Assembly: GCF_000185145.2 (NCBI RefSeq)
Contig: NZ_GL833116.1
Location: 188,501-252,500 of the forward strand
Direction of reading: 5' to 3'
Origin: Hoylesella oralis ATCC 33269
GTDB lineage: Bacteria > Bacteroidota > Bacteroidia > Bacteroidales > Bacteroidaceae
DNA length: 64,000 bases
In this document: one piece after another, positions 1 through 9,972 of the stretch
How the letters are laid out: every line of letters begins with the position of its first letter
How positions within the stretch are numbered: the first letter of the stretch is position 1
Notes under the pieces: model-generated
What the model saw: the letters and a program-made list of their open reading frames with translations, nothing else
The model's database searches: none
Told to the model about the DNA's origin: nothing
Translations under genes and position numbers: made by a program

Positions 1-2681
1 TCGTAGTTATCAGAGAAGAAAGTCTTGTCAGTAGCCCCGAGCTTTGCTGCCATACCGGCTTCGAGCACGAAGTTGGCAGTGCATTCAGTTTGGTTTGGAT
101 AGCCAATCATAGTGCCGGTAGCTTCATCTATATTCGGGAAGTTGTCAACAATAGGATAGCCTACACCGAGATCGTTAGGAACATCTGTTCTCGTCCATCC
201 TCTTTCGTTCATCCATTTGAAGTAAGGTTTCAGTGTAGCGACAGCCAAATCGGGATTGTAGGCGAGGAACAACGGTGCCTCGGGGAATACTGCGTCGATT
301 GTTTGAATGTCGTTTCCACTGGTGATGGCCGTTGTGTAGTTCAGTGCCTTGCCATCGGTGTTAAGGACGAGCTTGTTGCCTGCTACGACCTGACGGTATG
401 CCAGCGCACAGAGTTCGGCATATTTGGTACCGCCGGCTGTCTTAGCATCAGTATAAACGGTGTTATCCATCGTACGTGCAGCGTTGATATTTGCATCATA
501 ATTGGCTGCATAGTCTGCCATTGCTACTGTAAGAGAGTTATATTTCGTAGACCAGAAGCCCGGCAGAATTTCGGTCTTTTCTGCAACCGGATTGCCTTCA
601 TTATCGGTTGTAGCCTTGGCTGCAACGTTCTTAACTGCTTTGCCCTCGTCATCGAAGCCGAGCATGGTGAAGCCCGAAGCCTCTGTAGACGAACCGAGGT
701 CTTGCTTGAACAGTATCATTGGCATCTCGTCTGTGCCGCCTTCCGATTGGTAGGTCGTACCGTCTGCAACGGTAGGAACATTGCCCGTTGCCATCATGTT
801 GTTGGAAGACAACTTATAATTGCCGAAACCGATTGTCTGGTTCTTTGCCGGATCGGCAGCTATATATAGGTAACCCCAATTTTGGCGGTCGGCTCTGTGA
901 ATTTGCTGTGCGGTGGTTCCCGTTTTTACAAAGGTAAGACCGTTTGCCGTTACAAGGTTTGTAATGTTCTTATTTGCATCGTTTCCGACAGCTATCTGCG
1001 GGGTTGCCTCGAGATAAACCTGCACGCTGTGTGCATTACCGTCGTTTGCCTTGGCGCGATAAGATACGTAATTAATAGGCGTAGATAATGCTATTTGGTC
1101 GGTAATAACCTGCGGTGATGTAAATACAACGTCGAGGTCTACCGGTCCGGCGGTAAAGTTAAAGTACGATTGCGTTGCCGTTATGTTTACAGAGTTTTGT
1201 GTTGCAACGTCTGTGGGATGGTTGTAAACATCGAGTTCGTAGATACCGAAGTCGGCATTGGAGCCCCATCTGTTGTTATGAGCATAGGCAGTCAGCACGT
1301 TATCGCCTTGGTGAAGCAGCGCAACTTGCTCGGCTGTCAGCACACGTGTAATATATTGTGTGCCGTCTGTCCATGTGTTACCAGTGTAAGGAACTATGGC
1401 ATGAATGTCTGCCGGCATACCGTCCATCCATTCCTTATTACAATCGGTTCCGCCGGAATTATTTCCACGGCGAATTATCACCGTGCCGTTTGCCGCTTTT
1501 ATTTTGGCGTTATCGTAAATCTCGTTGCCGTCTCCGTTCAGCCAAAGCGTAAACTCATCGTCGTGACGAAACTTAACGATGTATGTTTTCGTAGGATCCG
1601 GGGCTTTTGTTAGCGTGAAGTGTCGGCGTATAGTAATATCCGTATTGTCGCCAGACCAATCTGTGTGGCGGTAAGCCTGTCCTTCATCGCCAAATGCGCC
1701 CTTACCGTCTTGCATGTCTGCCTCGCCATCGTAATTGATAGAGGCAAATCCCGGATCTTCCGTAAGGTTTTCAAGTGAGTATTTGGCATTCCATGCACCT
1801 GCATCGGCCATGGGAACGAGTGCTATTTCGGCATCGGTCTTCTCGCCATAGATACCGCAGTCTGCAAAAGCGCCTCCCCAATCTTGATGCACGTGAACAG
1901 CCAATATGTTCTCCGAACCATCGGTTTTAATAAGGTTCTTTTGATCTTGTGTAAGCAGAACAACTTCGGCATTGTTCCAATCGGGATTATTGTCAGGGAT
2001 AGACCAAACCAGTTGTCCGTTGATATAATATTCGCACGGACCGTCGTCATGCCCGCATGCTAAGTACATATTGCCTGACATTTCTTTACTTATAGTGAAC
2101 TTGCGGCGCAGATAGAGGTCGGCTGTTTCGTCGACATTTGCCCATATAGTGCTGGATTTTCCTTTGTAAGTTGCGTCTGAACTGAATGGCGACTGCCTGT
2201 TTTCCCACCATGTATCGTTGTCATCATCATTGGTAAGCGCGTATCCCGCCTCGTACCATGCCTTTCCTGTGGCATCGTTAGGCGGCGTGCCCAATATGAC
2301 GCCGTAGTTAGAAGGTTCCGATTTCGGGCCCTGATAGATCATTGCGTCCGCATTCCATTGGTTTTCAGGATCGTATTCCGATGCGGGCACGTAGACTTTA
2401 CTCTTGTCGAACCACGACTTACCTTGCCCTAAAAAACGGTAAAATTTACCGTCTACACGAACATAACCGACAAGACTCTTGTCGCTGCCGTTGTAATGTT
2501 TGGTTGTACCACCGTTCAATGTGTTGTATGGCGACCATACTTGGAAATAAGGATCGGCCATGATTATAGGCACTGACGGTGCGCGAAGATCGCTTTTCTG
2601 TACTGGCGTGAAGACATCTGTCTGTGCAGAAACGCCTGTACATACAGCTCCTAACGCCAAGAGAGATAAAATTTTCTTCAT
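1..2681 (-). CDS. Secreted GtaA/DUF4965-family protein (partial, C-terminus outside window)
   Basis: The reading frame runs from ATG at 2681 leftward off the window edge, so about 893 residues are visible and the C-terminus is missing. It starts with a signal peptide (MKKILSLLALGAVCTGVSAQ), followed by the DUF4964-like opening LRAPSVPIIMADPYFQVWSP, which is shared with the protein at 3462-6200. Two galactose-binding-like sandwich modules seem to be inserted in tandem (roughly residues 180-285 and 300-440); both carry a LYLRRKF or ITIRRHF type strand and end in a FxDCGIYG or NADFGIYE type motif. The DUF5127/DUF4965 part follows (GPVDLDVVFTSP, INYVSYRA). The family is often annotated as glutaminase A, but Bacteroidetes members are mostly uncharacterised and could act on glycans or peptides. 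It is divergent from the paralogue to its right. Confidence 0.85.
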   Translation of the reverse strand, partial: MKKILSLLALGAVCTGVSAQTDVFTPVQKSDLRAPSVPIIMADPYFQVWSPYNTLNGGTTKHYNGSDKSLVGYVRVDGKFYRFLGQGKSWFDKSKVYVPASEYDPENQWNADAMIYQGPKSEPSNYGVILGTPPNDATGKAWYEAGYALTNDDDNDTWWENRQSPFSSDATYKGKSSTIWANVDETADLYLRRKFTISKEMSGNMYLACGHDDGPCEYYINGQLVWSIPDNNPDWNNAEVVLLTQDQKNLIKTDGSENILAVHVHQDWGGAFADCGIYGEKTDAEIALVPMADAGAWNAKYSLENLTEDPGFASINYDGEADMQDGKGAFGDEGQAYRHTDWSGDNTDITIRRHFTLTKAPDPTKTYIVKFRHDDEFTLWLNGDGNEIYDNAKIKAANGTVIIRRGNNSGGTDCNKEWMDGMPADIHAIVPYTGNTWTDGTQYITRVLTAEQVALLHQGDNVLTAYAHNNRWGSNADFGIYELDVYNHPTDVATQNSVNITATQSYFNFTAGPVDLDVVFTSPQVITDQIALSTPINYVSYRAKANDGNAHSVQVYLEATPQIAVGNDANKNITNLVTANGLTFVKTGTTAQQIHRADRQNWGYLYIAADPAKNQTIGFGNYKLSSNNMMATGNVPTVADGTTYQSEGGTDEMPMILFKQDLGSSTEASGFTMLGFDDEGKAVKNVAAKATTDNEGNPVAEKTEILPGFWSTKYNSLTVAMADYAANYDANINAARTMDNTVYTDAKTAGGTKYAELCALAYRQVVAGNKLVLNTDGKALNYTTAITSGNDIQTIDAVFPEAPLFLAYNPDLAVATLKPYFKWMNERGWTRTDVPNDLGVGYPIVDNFPNIDEATGTMIGYPNQTECTANFVLEAGMAAKLGATDKTFFSDNY

Positions 2682-2838
2682 CTTCTTTTCTGATTTAAGG
2701 GAGATTCTTTTATCGATATCATGGGGAAGGCAAGAACCTGATGAATCCTATCCGAATGATGTTGTTGATGATTAAGTGATAATTTCGTTTAGTATACGGT
2801 CTGTTCTCTTGATGTAAGTCAATTTAGATTATCTGATG

Positions 2839-2868
2839 CAAAGATACTATATTTTTTTTAAATACAAA
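2839..2868 (-). promoter_or_regulatory. Bacteroidetes-type promoter for the 1-2681 gene
   Basis: Read on the minus strand, TTTG (2868-2865) is followed after 18 bases by TATCTTTG (2846-2839), matching the Bacteroidetes -33/-7 consensus. The start would lie near 2833, giving an untranslated leader of about 150 bases. Confidence 0.6.
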
Positions 2869-3461
2869 TTTTTTTCATCTTTTTTTCTCGCTTTTTCTAA
2901 CATAAAGTTTGCGAGAAATAGAATTTCTTATTACTAAAGCCATCTGCAGAAACAGGGTGTAACGGAGTGGGGGAGGCACTTTGTATGTGCTGTTCTGCAG
3001 GCAAACGAAAACCGTTTTATGGAGATAGGGCAGAAGTTTTTCAAAAACGTCGCGAATATATGTATGGTATAATGCCGATAGAGCGGCTGCTTATCGGGCT
3101 TGGAAGTTGTATGTATTGAAGATATAAGTATGGCAACATGATAGATTGGGTGTAGGTGAATGCCGATATACGGTAAAAAGGTGCTGTATTGTTCGTCATG
3201 ATAAATTTTGTAACAAGATGCAATATCGCCGGTATTGCAGTCGAATAAATTGGCGTGATATGCTCTGTAAGCATATTTTTTTTCATGAAAACGAGCGGTT
3301 TTAAATGAAAATAACTTATCTTTGCAGAAGTTAGGCTTCACCTTAGCAATATGGAAAAGGTTCCATTGCATTCGGTTCGTTCTATTTTTACCAAAGAATT
3401 GAAACTATCAAGACTTACTAACAAGTTCGCAATCTATAAATTCTAAATATTCAGACTCAAC
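2869..3461. other. Intergenic region between divergent GtaA-like genes
   Basis: AT-rich spacer with no convincing gene; open frames here lack family resemblance, start sites and normal composition. A TATCTTTG -7 box at 3317-3324 on the plus strand probably serves the gene at 3462; no well-placed TTTG -33 box accompanies it. Confidence 0.5.
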
Positions 3462-6200
3462 ATGAAATTCAACTTGACATTTATTGCCTCCTTATGTATA
3501 GCACTGACAATGAACGCACAAACCGCAGAGTTTTTCCGTCCGTATAAGTCTGTCAGCTTGCGTTTACCGGCCGTTCCGTTAATCGTAAACGATCCTTATT
3601 TCTCGATATGGTCACCATATAACGCCTTAAATGAGGGTTCTACCAGCTATTGGTATGGCAAAGATATCGAAAAGCCCATAGAGGGATTGGTGAGAGTCGA
3701 CGGGATTACGTATCGTTTCATGGGTAAGGAGAAAGAGTATATATTAGACAGAGCTATCGTACCCATGGCATGTGACGACCAATGGATGGCAAAAATCACG
3801 AATACATCGCCCGTCTCGTCGAGATGGACAGCACTGACATTCGACGATAGTGCTTGGGATACCGCCCTCGGGGCTTTTGGTAATGCAGATGAGTATAGGG
3901 CTTCGTATATCCGAACCGAATGGAGAGGCGATAATACCAATATATGGATACGGCGCAAGTTCCGCATTACAGCCGAGGAATTAAAGAAAGATCTTTACCT
4001 TATATATTCACATGACGATATTTTCGAGCTTTATCTGTGCGGTCTGAATGGACGTAAGAAGATTATAGATACCGGTTATAATTGGGGCGAAAACTTCGTC
4101 TATCACCTTACAGAGAGCGATAAAGCCCTGCTTGCCGAAGGCGAAAATATGATTGCGGCCCACTGCTTCAACCGGATGGGCGGCTCTCTGGTGGACTTCG
4201 GAATTTATGAGAACGTGAAAACACCTGTACCCGACATACGGAATGCCGTGCAGAAATCTGTCGATGTGTTGGCAACAAATACCTATTATACCTTTACTTG
4301 TGGGCCTGTAGAGCTGGATGTTGTCTTTACTGCACCTATGCTGATCGATAATCTCGACTTACTTTCTACACCGATAAATTATGTATCTTATCAGGTAAGG
4401 TCGACCGATGGAGCCAAACACCAAGTGCAGGTATATTTCTCGGCAAGTCCGCAGATTGCCGTCAACGACCGCAATGATCCCACGATATCGAGACGAATAG
4501 CCAATAATGGCGTTAGGTATTATCGAACCGGTAACCGCAACCAAACCCTGCATGGCACGGGAGATCATACCCCTATAGACTGGGGGTATCTTTATTTGCC
4601 GGAGATTAACGGCACGGCAGGAATATATTCTGTGAACGATGCAGAGCGCGCTTTTGCGGCCGAAGGCAGGCTTCCGGCTGCATCGAAGACGAATGTGGTG
4701 GCAGAAAGACAGGGGCAATACCCGCTTTTGGCATATACTCACGACTTCGGAGATGTAACCGATGCTTCTACTTTTATGATGATCGGTTACAACGAGGTGA
4801 AAGATATAGAGTTTCTTAACAGACAATATACCGGTTATTGGGCACGCAACGGCAAGACGATTTATCAGGCTTTCGAAGAAATGCGCGATAACTATAACGA
4901 GATTATGACCAAGTGCCGTGCACTGGATAAGACCATTTACGACGATGGTTTAGCTGCCGGTAACGTGAAATATGCCGAACTACTGTCGGGCTCTTACCGC
5001 CATGTGATTGCCGCACATAAGCTCTTTCAAGACAGAGATGGAGACCTGCTATTCTTCTCGCGTGAGAACAATTCCGGCGGTTTTGTCAATACTGTAGACC
5101 TGACATACCCCGAGTCTCCGCTTTTTTTGAAGTACAACCACGAGCTACAGAAAGCTATGATGACGAGCATATTTAAATATTGTGAGTCCGACCGATGGGG
5201 ATTTACCTTTGCTGCACACGACCTCGGAGACTATCCGATGGCCAATAATCAGAACTATGCCATTAGGTTTCCGGAGGTAAATGGCAGTTTCGGCGGTAAT
5301 ATGCCTATAGAAGAATCGGGAAACCTCGTAACACTGGCTGCGACAATATCTATGCTCGAGGGAAATACAACATACGCAGAACGCTTTTGGGATACCTTGA
5401 AAAAGTGGACAGACTATTTGGCCGAGTACGGTCAGGACCCCGAAAACCAGCTTTGTACAGACGATTTTGCCGGACGTTCTACCCATAATACCAACCTTTC
5501 ATTAAAGGCCATCATGGGTGTGGCGGGCTTTGCAATGATGGCAAAGATAAAAGGCGACCAAGCCACCTACGATACCTATATGGCGAAAGCAAAAAGTATG
5601 GCTGACAAATGGGAGCACGATGCCCTCGATGCCTCGGGCACTCACTATAAACGGACGCTTGATCTTGATGGAACATGGAGCCAGAAATACAATATGATAT
5701 GGGATAAACTATGGAAGATAAATATTATACCTAATAACGCCATGCAGCGCGAAATCGATTATTATCTTACCATTCAGAACAAGTACGGGCTGCCTCTCGA
5801 TAACCGTTCGGAATATACCAAGAGCGATTGGATTATGTGGACGGCATCGATGGCACCTGATAAGGAGACGTTTCTGAAGTTCTCCGATTTGGTTTACAAA
5901 TATGTTGATGAAACCGAGTCGCGTGTACCTATCAGCGATTGGCATTATACAAAGAGCGGCAATATGGTAGGTTTTCGGGCACGTAGTGTTATAGGTGGCT
6001 ATTGGATGAAGGTACTTATGGATAGCTTTGAGCCCAAGGTTCTGCCTCCTGCGGGTATCGTTAATGTGGGTTCGTCGGGTGGGGAAAGCAAAATAAAGGC
6101 ATGCTATAATGCCGTCGGACAAGCTATAAATGCACCTATGAAAGGGCTCAATATCGTAGAATACGCTAATGGTGAAGTAAGAAAGGTCTTTCTAAAATAA
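3462..6200 (+). CDS. Secreted GtaA/DUF4965-family protein
   Basis: 912 residues. It has a signal peptide (to about residue 20, ..MNAQ), then LRLPAVPLIVNDPYFSIWSP typical of the DUF4964 N-terminal domain. One galactose-binding-like insert lies at about residues 115-245 (IWIRRKFRI, ..LVDFGIYEN), followed by DUF5127 (GPVELDVVFTAPM) and the helical DUF4965/DUF1793 part (RHVIAAHKLF, NQNYAIRFPEVNGSFGGNMP, RSVIGGYWMKVL). The family is named for fungal glutaminase A, but the substrate here is unknown. The C-terminus (GLNIVEYANGEVRKVFLK) resembles short C-terminal tails common on Prevotella secreted proteins. The GH31 gene starts 59 bases downstream, so both are probably co-transcribed. It is a paralogue of the gene at the left edge but has one insert module rather than two. 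Confidence 0.88.
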   Translation: MKFNLTFIASLCIALTMNAQTAEFFRPYKSVSLRLPAVPLIVNDPYFSIWSPYNALNEGSTSYWYGKDIEKPIEGLVRVDGITYRFMGKEKEYILDRAIVPMACDDQWMAKITNTSPVSSRWTALTFDDSAWDTALGAFGNADEYRASYIRTEWRGDNTNIWIRRKFRITAEELKKDLYLIYSHDDIFELYLCGLNGRKKIIDTGYNWGENFVYHLTESDKALLAEGENMIAAHCFNRMGGSLVDFGIYENVKTPVPDIRNAVQKSVDVLATNTYYTFTCGPVELDVVFTAPMLIDNLDLLSTPINYVSYQVRSTDGAKHQVQVYFSASPQIAVNDRNDPTISRRIANNGVRYYRTGNRNQTLHGTGDHTPIDWGYLYLPEINGTAGIYSVNDAERAFAAEGRLPAASKTNVVAERQGQYPLLAYTHDFGDVTDASTFMMIGYNEVKDIEFLNRQYTGYWARNGKTIYQAFEEMRDNYNEIMTKCRALDKTIYDDGLAAGNVKYAELLSGSYRHVIAAHKLFQDRDGDLLFFSRENNSGGFVNTVDLTYPESPLFLKYNHELQKAMMTSIFKYCESDRWGFTFAAHDLGDYPMANNQNYAIRFPEVNGSFGGNMPIEESGNLVTLAATISMLEGNTTYAERFWDTLKKWTDYLAEYGQDPENQLCTDDFAGRSTHNTNLSLKAIMGVAGFAMMAKIKGDQATYDTYMAKAKSMADKWEHDALDASGTHYKRTLDLDGTWSQKYNMIWDKLWKINIIPNNAMQREIDYYLTIQNKYGLPLDNRSEYTKSDWIMWTASMAPDKETFLKFSDLVYKYVDETESRVPISDWHYTKSGNMVGFRARSVIGGYWMKVLMDSFEPKVLPPAGIVNVGSSGGESKIKACYNAVGQAINAPMKGLNIVEYANGEVRKVFLK

Positions 6201-6259
6201 GGTGAAGATCACAGCAATTCTTCGGACAGAACATAATTATTAACTTAAATATCAAACTC

Positions 6260-8776
6260 ATGAAATTCAATTCAGTGTATAGGTTCGGCCTTTCTTTGGC
6301 CGCGGTGTGCTGCATTTTCACCTCTGTATCTGCACAGAAAAATGTGGCCTATCAGGATCAGAATGTTCGTATTTCCGTGATTACCGATGGAGTTGTCAGA
6401 ATGGAATATGCTCCCGACGGGCAGTTTATGAATGATAATTCGTTCATAGCCGTGAACAGAAATTATCCTGCAGCTGCATTTAAAGTGCAGAATAAAGGGC
6501 GGAAAGTAGAAATAAGTACGGCACAGTTTGTACTTACATATAATAAAGGTATGGGCAAGTTTACCGCAGATAACCTGCAAATTGCCTCTCCTAAGGCAAA
6601 GAAAACGATACCGTTTGTGTGGAAGCCCGGTATGAAAGATGAGAAAAACCTAAAAGGTACCTATCGTACCCTCGACGGTTACGACGGAAATATGCACGAC
6701 AATGAGCCGATGCCGATAGAAGACGGTCTGCTTTCAAGAAGCGGATGGACTTTCATAGATGACTCTGAAAGCTATATATTCGACCGTTCCGAATGGCCTT
6801 GGGTAGCCCATCGTGCCAATGAGGGTAATACTCAAGACTGGTATTTCATGGCGTATGGGCACGATTATAAGAAAGCCTTGAAAGATTTTACCGCCTTTTC
6901 GGGCAAGGTGCCTCTGCCTCCGCGCTATGCTTTCGGTTACTGGTGGTCGCGCTATTGGTCGTACTCGGATAATGAGATGCGCAATCTTGTGAGCCATTTC
7001 AGAAACTACAATGTGCCTTTGGATGTGATGGTAGTAGATATAGATTGGCATTATCGCGAGAATGGAAAGGGTGGATGGACGGGTTATACGTGGAACCGAC
7101 GCCTGTTCCCCAGTCCGAAAGGTTTCTTGAAATGGCTCGATGACGAGCATCTGCAGTCTACTTTCAATCTTCATCCGGCCGATGGAATTAGGAATTTTGA
7201 GGAACATTATCCCGAAATGGCTAAGTGGATGGACGTCGATCCGGCCACAAAACAGGATATAGCTTGGCAGGCTTCCGATAAACGTTTTATGAAAGGATGG
7301 ATCGAAACGCAGCTCCGACCGATGGAAAAGGATGGGGTTGACTTCTGGTGGCTGGACTGGCAACAGTGGAATAACGACCGTCTATTCCCGAAACTTAGCA
7401 ATACATGGTGGCTGAATTATGTGGTTTTCACCGATATGGAGCGTACCTACGACCGCCGACCGATGCTTTATCATCGTTGGGGAGGGCTAGGCAACCACCG
7501 TTACCAGATAGGATTCTCGGGCGATGCTATCATTAGTTGGCGCTCACTTGACTATCAACCTTACTTTAACTCTACTGCCTCGAACGTGTTGTACGGCTTT
7601 TGGAGCCACGATATAGGGGGGCATTACGGCGTTTCTGCAATCGATCCCGAGCTTTATATCCGCTGGATGCAGTTCGGTGCGTTGAGTCCTATCCTTCGTA
7701 CACATTCCACCAAGAATTCCGGTCTTAATAAAGAACCGTGGGAATTCGACTATCATAAGGTCGATATAATTCGAAGTATCGTGGACGAGCGTTATGCTTT
7801 GGCGCCGTACATCTATACCATGGCCCGCAAGACTTACGACGATGCCATCGCTATTTGCCGTCCTATGTACTACGATTACCCCGAAAATAATGAGGCATAC
7901 GATAACAGGAACGAGTATATGTTCGGCGATCAGATGCTCGTTTATCCCATTACATCGCCGATGAAAGACGGAACTTCTAAAGAAAAAGTATGGCTGCCGG
8001 CGGGGAACGACTGGTATGAAGTTTCGTCAGGTACGCTTCTTAAAGGCGGACAAACCGTGGAGCGCAGCTTCCATCTCGACGAATATCCGCTTTATATCAA
8101 GGCAGGTTCTGTTATTCCCATGTATGGAAAGGTGAAGAATTTGCAGGGTAATGACGAGCCGGTAGTGGTTTCCGTGTACCCCGGAACTAAGGGACAGTTC
8201 TCATTGTATGAGGATAATGGCAACGATAAGAATTATGCCGATGAATATGCAACAACGGAGTTGACTGCACAGCGCAACGGAAATATGCTCACGGTAAGCA
8301 TAGGTGCGCGTAAGGGTTCTTACAAGGATATGCCTTCTGCACGTCGTTTCAAAGTGAAAATTGTGGCATCTGTCGTGCCTGAAAGTATCATGATCAACGG
8401 ACAGAAGGCCGATTTCGAGTATGATGGCAATAATCTGACGCTTATAATCGATGTTCCCGAAACAGATTGCAGCGTGGCCAAGAAGATAAATATTACCTAT
8501 CCGCAAGATGCGCTCGATGTGGCCGACGGAACCATTGGGCGGTTCCGCCGCATACAGCAGAACTGTCTTACAGCCAAACGCGATGATGCCGAGATCATTT
8601 TCGGTGAGGAATTGGGCACCATGGAGTCTACTGGACGGGCGATTTCTTATTATCCTAATCGATTTAGAGAGTATATCGAAGCGTTCCGCAAGAACTATGC
8701 GAACCTACCGCAGATATTGAAAAACAACGGTCTTAATGACGAACGGGTAGAAAAGTTCCTAAAAGCAACCTATTAA
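6260..8776 (+). CDS. Secreted glycoside hydrolase family 31 enzyme (alpha-glucosidase/alpha-xylosidase-like)
   Basis: 838 residues with a signal peptide ending ..FTSVSAQ (about residue 26). An N-terminal beta domain precedes the TIM barrel, which starts near PPRYAFGYWWSRYW. The expected GH31 nucleophile is Asp366 in FWWLDWQQW and the acid/base is Asp422 in GFSGDA; FWSHDIGGH follows, typical of the family. The C-terminal part has the usual beta domain (AGSVIPMYG) and a DUF5110-like segment. The last 90 residues or so are an extra helical tail. It probably releases alpha-linked glucose or xylose in the periplasm or at the cell surface; substrate cannot be told from sequence. It follows the GtaA-like gene in the same direction and ends at a clear terminator. 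Confidence 0.9.
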   Translation: MKFNSVYRFGLSLAAVCCIFTSVSAQKNVAYQDQNVRISVITDGVVRMEYAPDGQFMNDNSFIAVNRNYPAAAFKVQNKGRKVEISTAQFVLTYNKGMGKFTADNLQIASPKAKKTIPFVWKPGMKDEKNLKGTYRTLDGYDGNMHDNEPMPIEDGLLSRSGWTFIDDSESYIFDRSEWPWVAHRANEGNTQDWYFMAYGHDYKKALKDFTAFSGKVPLPPRYAFGYWWSRYWSYSDNEMRNLVSHFRNYNVPLDVMVVDIDWHYRENGKGGWTGYTWNRRLFPSPKGFLKWLDDEHLQSTFNLHPADGIRNFEEHYPEMAKWMDVDPATKQDIAWQASDKRFMKGWIETQLRPMEKDGVDFWWLDWQQWNNDRLFPKLSNTWWLNYVVFTDMERTYDRRPMLYHRWGGLGNHRYQIGFSGDAIISWRSLDYQPYFNSTASNVLYGFWSHDIGGHYGVSAIDPELYIRWMQFGALSPILRTHSTKNSGLNKEPWEFDYHKVDIIRSIVDERYALAPYIYTMARKTYDDAIAICRPMYYDYPENNEAYDNRNEYMFGDQMLVYPITSPMKDGTSKEKVWLPAGNDWYEVSSGTLLKGGQTVERSFHLDEYPLYIKAGSVIPMYGKVKNLQGNDEPVVVSVYPGTKGQFSLYEDNGNDKNYADEYATTELTAQRNGNMLTVSIGARKGSYKDMPSARRFKVKIVASVVPESIMINGQKADFEYDGNNLTLIIDVPETDCSVAKKINITYPQDALDVADGTIGRFRRIQQNCLTAKRDDAEIIFGEELGTMESTGRAISYYPNRFREYIEAFRKNYANLPQILKNNGLNDERVEKFLKATY

Positions 8777-8798
8777 CTTTGTCTGGCTGTAAGCTGTG

Positions 8799-8832
8799 AG
8801 GGATGCAACTATTTGTTGCATCCCTTTATTGT
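8799..8832 (+). terminator. Rho-independent terminator after the GH31 gene
   Basis: AGGGATGCAAC (8799-8809) and GTTGCATCCCT (8815-8825) form a perfect 11-bp stem with a 5-base loop, followed by a T-rich tail. Confidence 0.85.
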
Positions 8833-8911
8833 TTTTAAGACATTATGTTCAAATAGTCTCGCTTTTTGTTCGTACATTTGCGTTTACATTGGTTATCAGC
8901 ATAGAAAATAT

Positions 8912-9718
8912 ATGGCATCTGGAAAATGGATAGGCGGCTTTTTGGGCTTTATTACGGGCGGTCCGTTGGGCGCATTGGCAGGGTTTGCGCTCGGTTGGCT
9001 TTTCGATCAGGGAATAGATTCGGTTAATGTTGCCGACATGCAGGGGCAGGGCAAAGCCGATAGTTTTGGGCAAAGCGGCCGCTATCGGCAGCAGATGCAG
9101 GAAGGACAGCGCAATTCTTTTCTGTTCAGTCTGCTTGTCTTGGCAGCTTATATCATCAGGGCAGACGGGAAAGTCATGCATTCTGAGATGGAAATGCTAA
9201 GGAATTTTCTTCGACAGAACTTCGGAGAAGAGGCTGTGGTGCAAGGAGAAAGCATTGTACACCGTTTGTTCGAGCAGCAAAAACAGATGGGGGAGCGCCA
9301 GTACAGTATAACCATAGGCAGTGTTTGCAGGCAGATTGCAGCAAACATGGACTATTCGCAGCGCTTGCAGTTGCTCAATTTTCTTGTGATGATTGCCCAA
9401 GCCGACGGACATGTAGCTATGCAGGAAATCGAAGCATTGCGAGAAGTATGTGCGGGATTGGGACTCTCTGTTGAAGATGTAGAGTCTATGTTGAACCTGC
9501 AGAATGGCGGCAGTAGCCTTGAAGCAGCCTATAAAGTGCTCGGTATTTCGAGTAATGTTTCAGATGCAGAAGTGAAAAGTGCGTACCGAAAGATGGCGCT
9601 CAAGCACCATCCGGATCGGGTATCGGCGTTGGGAGAAGATGTGCGTAAGGCTGCTGAACGCAAGTTCCAAGAAATCAATGAGGCCAAAGAAAAGATATTT
9701 AAAGCAAGGGGATTGTGA
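8912..9718 (+). CDS. TerB/DnaJ domain protein (DjlA-like co-chaperone)
   Basis: 268 residues from the ATG at 8912 (MASGKWIGGFLGF). This start was chosen because it follows a TACATTTG -7 box (8873-8880), and the open frame further upstream overlaps the GH31 terminator. The N-terminus is a glycine-rich hydrophobic segment (GGPLGALAGFALGWLFD) like that of DjlA-type proteins. A TerB-like helical domain follows (RADGKVMHSEMEML, AQADGHVAMQEIEALREV). The C-terminal J domain carries the HPD motif (KHHPDRV), so it should stimulate a DnaK-type ATPase, probably at the membrane. Confidence 0.85.
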   Translation: MASGKWIGGFLGFITGGPLGALAGFALGWLFDQGIDSVNVADMQGQGKADSFGQSGRYRQQMQEGQRNSFLFSLLVLAAYIIRADGKVMHSEMEMLRNFLRQNFGEEAVVQGESIVHRLFEQQKQMGERQYSITIGSVCRQIAANMDYSQRLQLLNFLVMIAQADGHVAMQEIEALREVCAGLGLSVEDVESMLNLQNGGSSLEAAYKVLGISSNVSDAEVKSAYRKMALKHHPDRVSALGEDVRKAAERKFQEINEAKEKIFKARGL

Positions 9719-9888
9719 GCTATAGCGTAGTGAGATGTGCATAATGTGTTCTTTTCGGCGTTATAGAACAATTCGTTCATATCTCGTAAGAATAACCCGC
9801 AAGAGGTCTTGCTTTCGGCAATTCATGCAGATTACTATACCTATAAGGCGGTTACACCTATGATATACGGTCGTAAGACAGCCGGTAT

Positions 9889-9925
9889 AAACAAAATAGA
9901 GTGCCTGTGTAAGCAGGCACTCTAT
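9889..9925 (-). terminator. Rho-independent terminator for the zinc-ribbon/Nif3 operon
   Basis: A 12-bp perfect stem (9896-9907 with 9914-9925, 6-base loop) followed on the minus strand by TTTGTTT. It lies downstream of the gene at 9973-10797. Confidence 0.85.
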
Positions 9926-9972
9926 GGTTGTTATAAAAGACGGTTATTCCTTCGAAGGAAGAAACTCCTCCT

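Noticed and set aside
90..869. 259-residue plus-strand open frame at the left edge
   Set aside because: Shadow of the long minus-strand GtaA-like gene, whose translation is clearly family-like.
2934..3371. 145-residue minus-strand open frame between the two GtaA-like genes
   Set aside because: Unusual composition, no recognisable domain, overlaps the promoter region of the 3462 gene.
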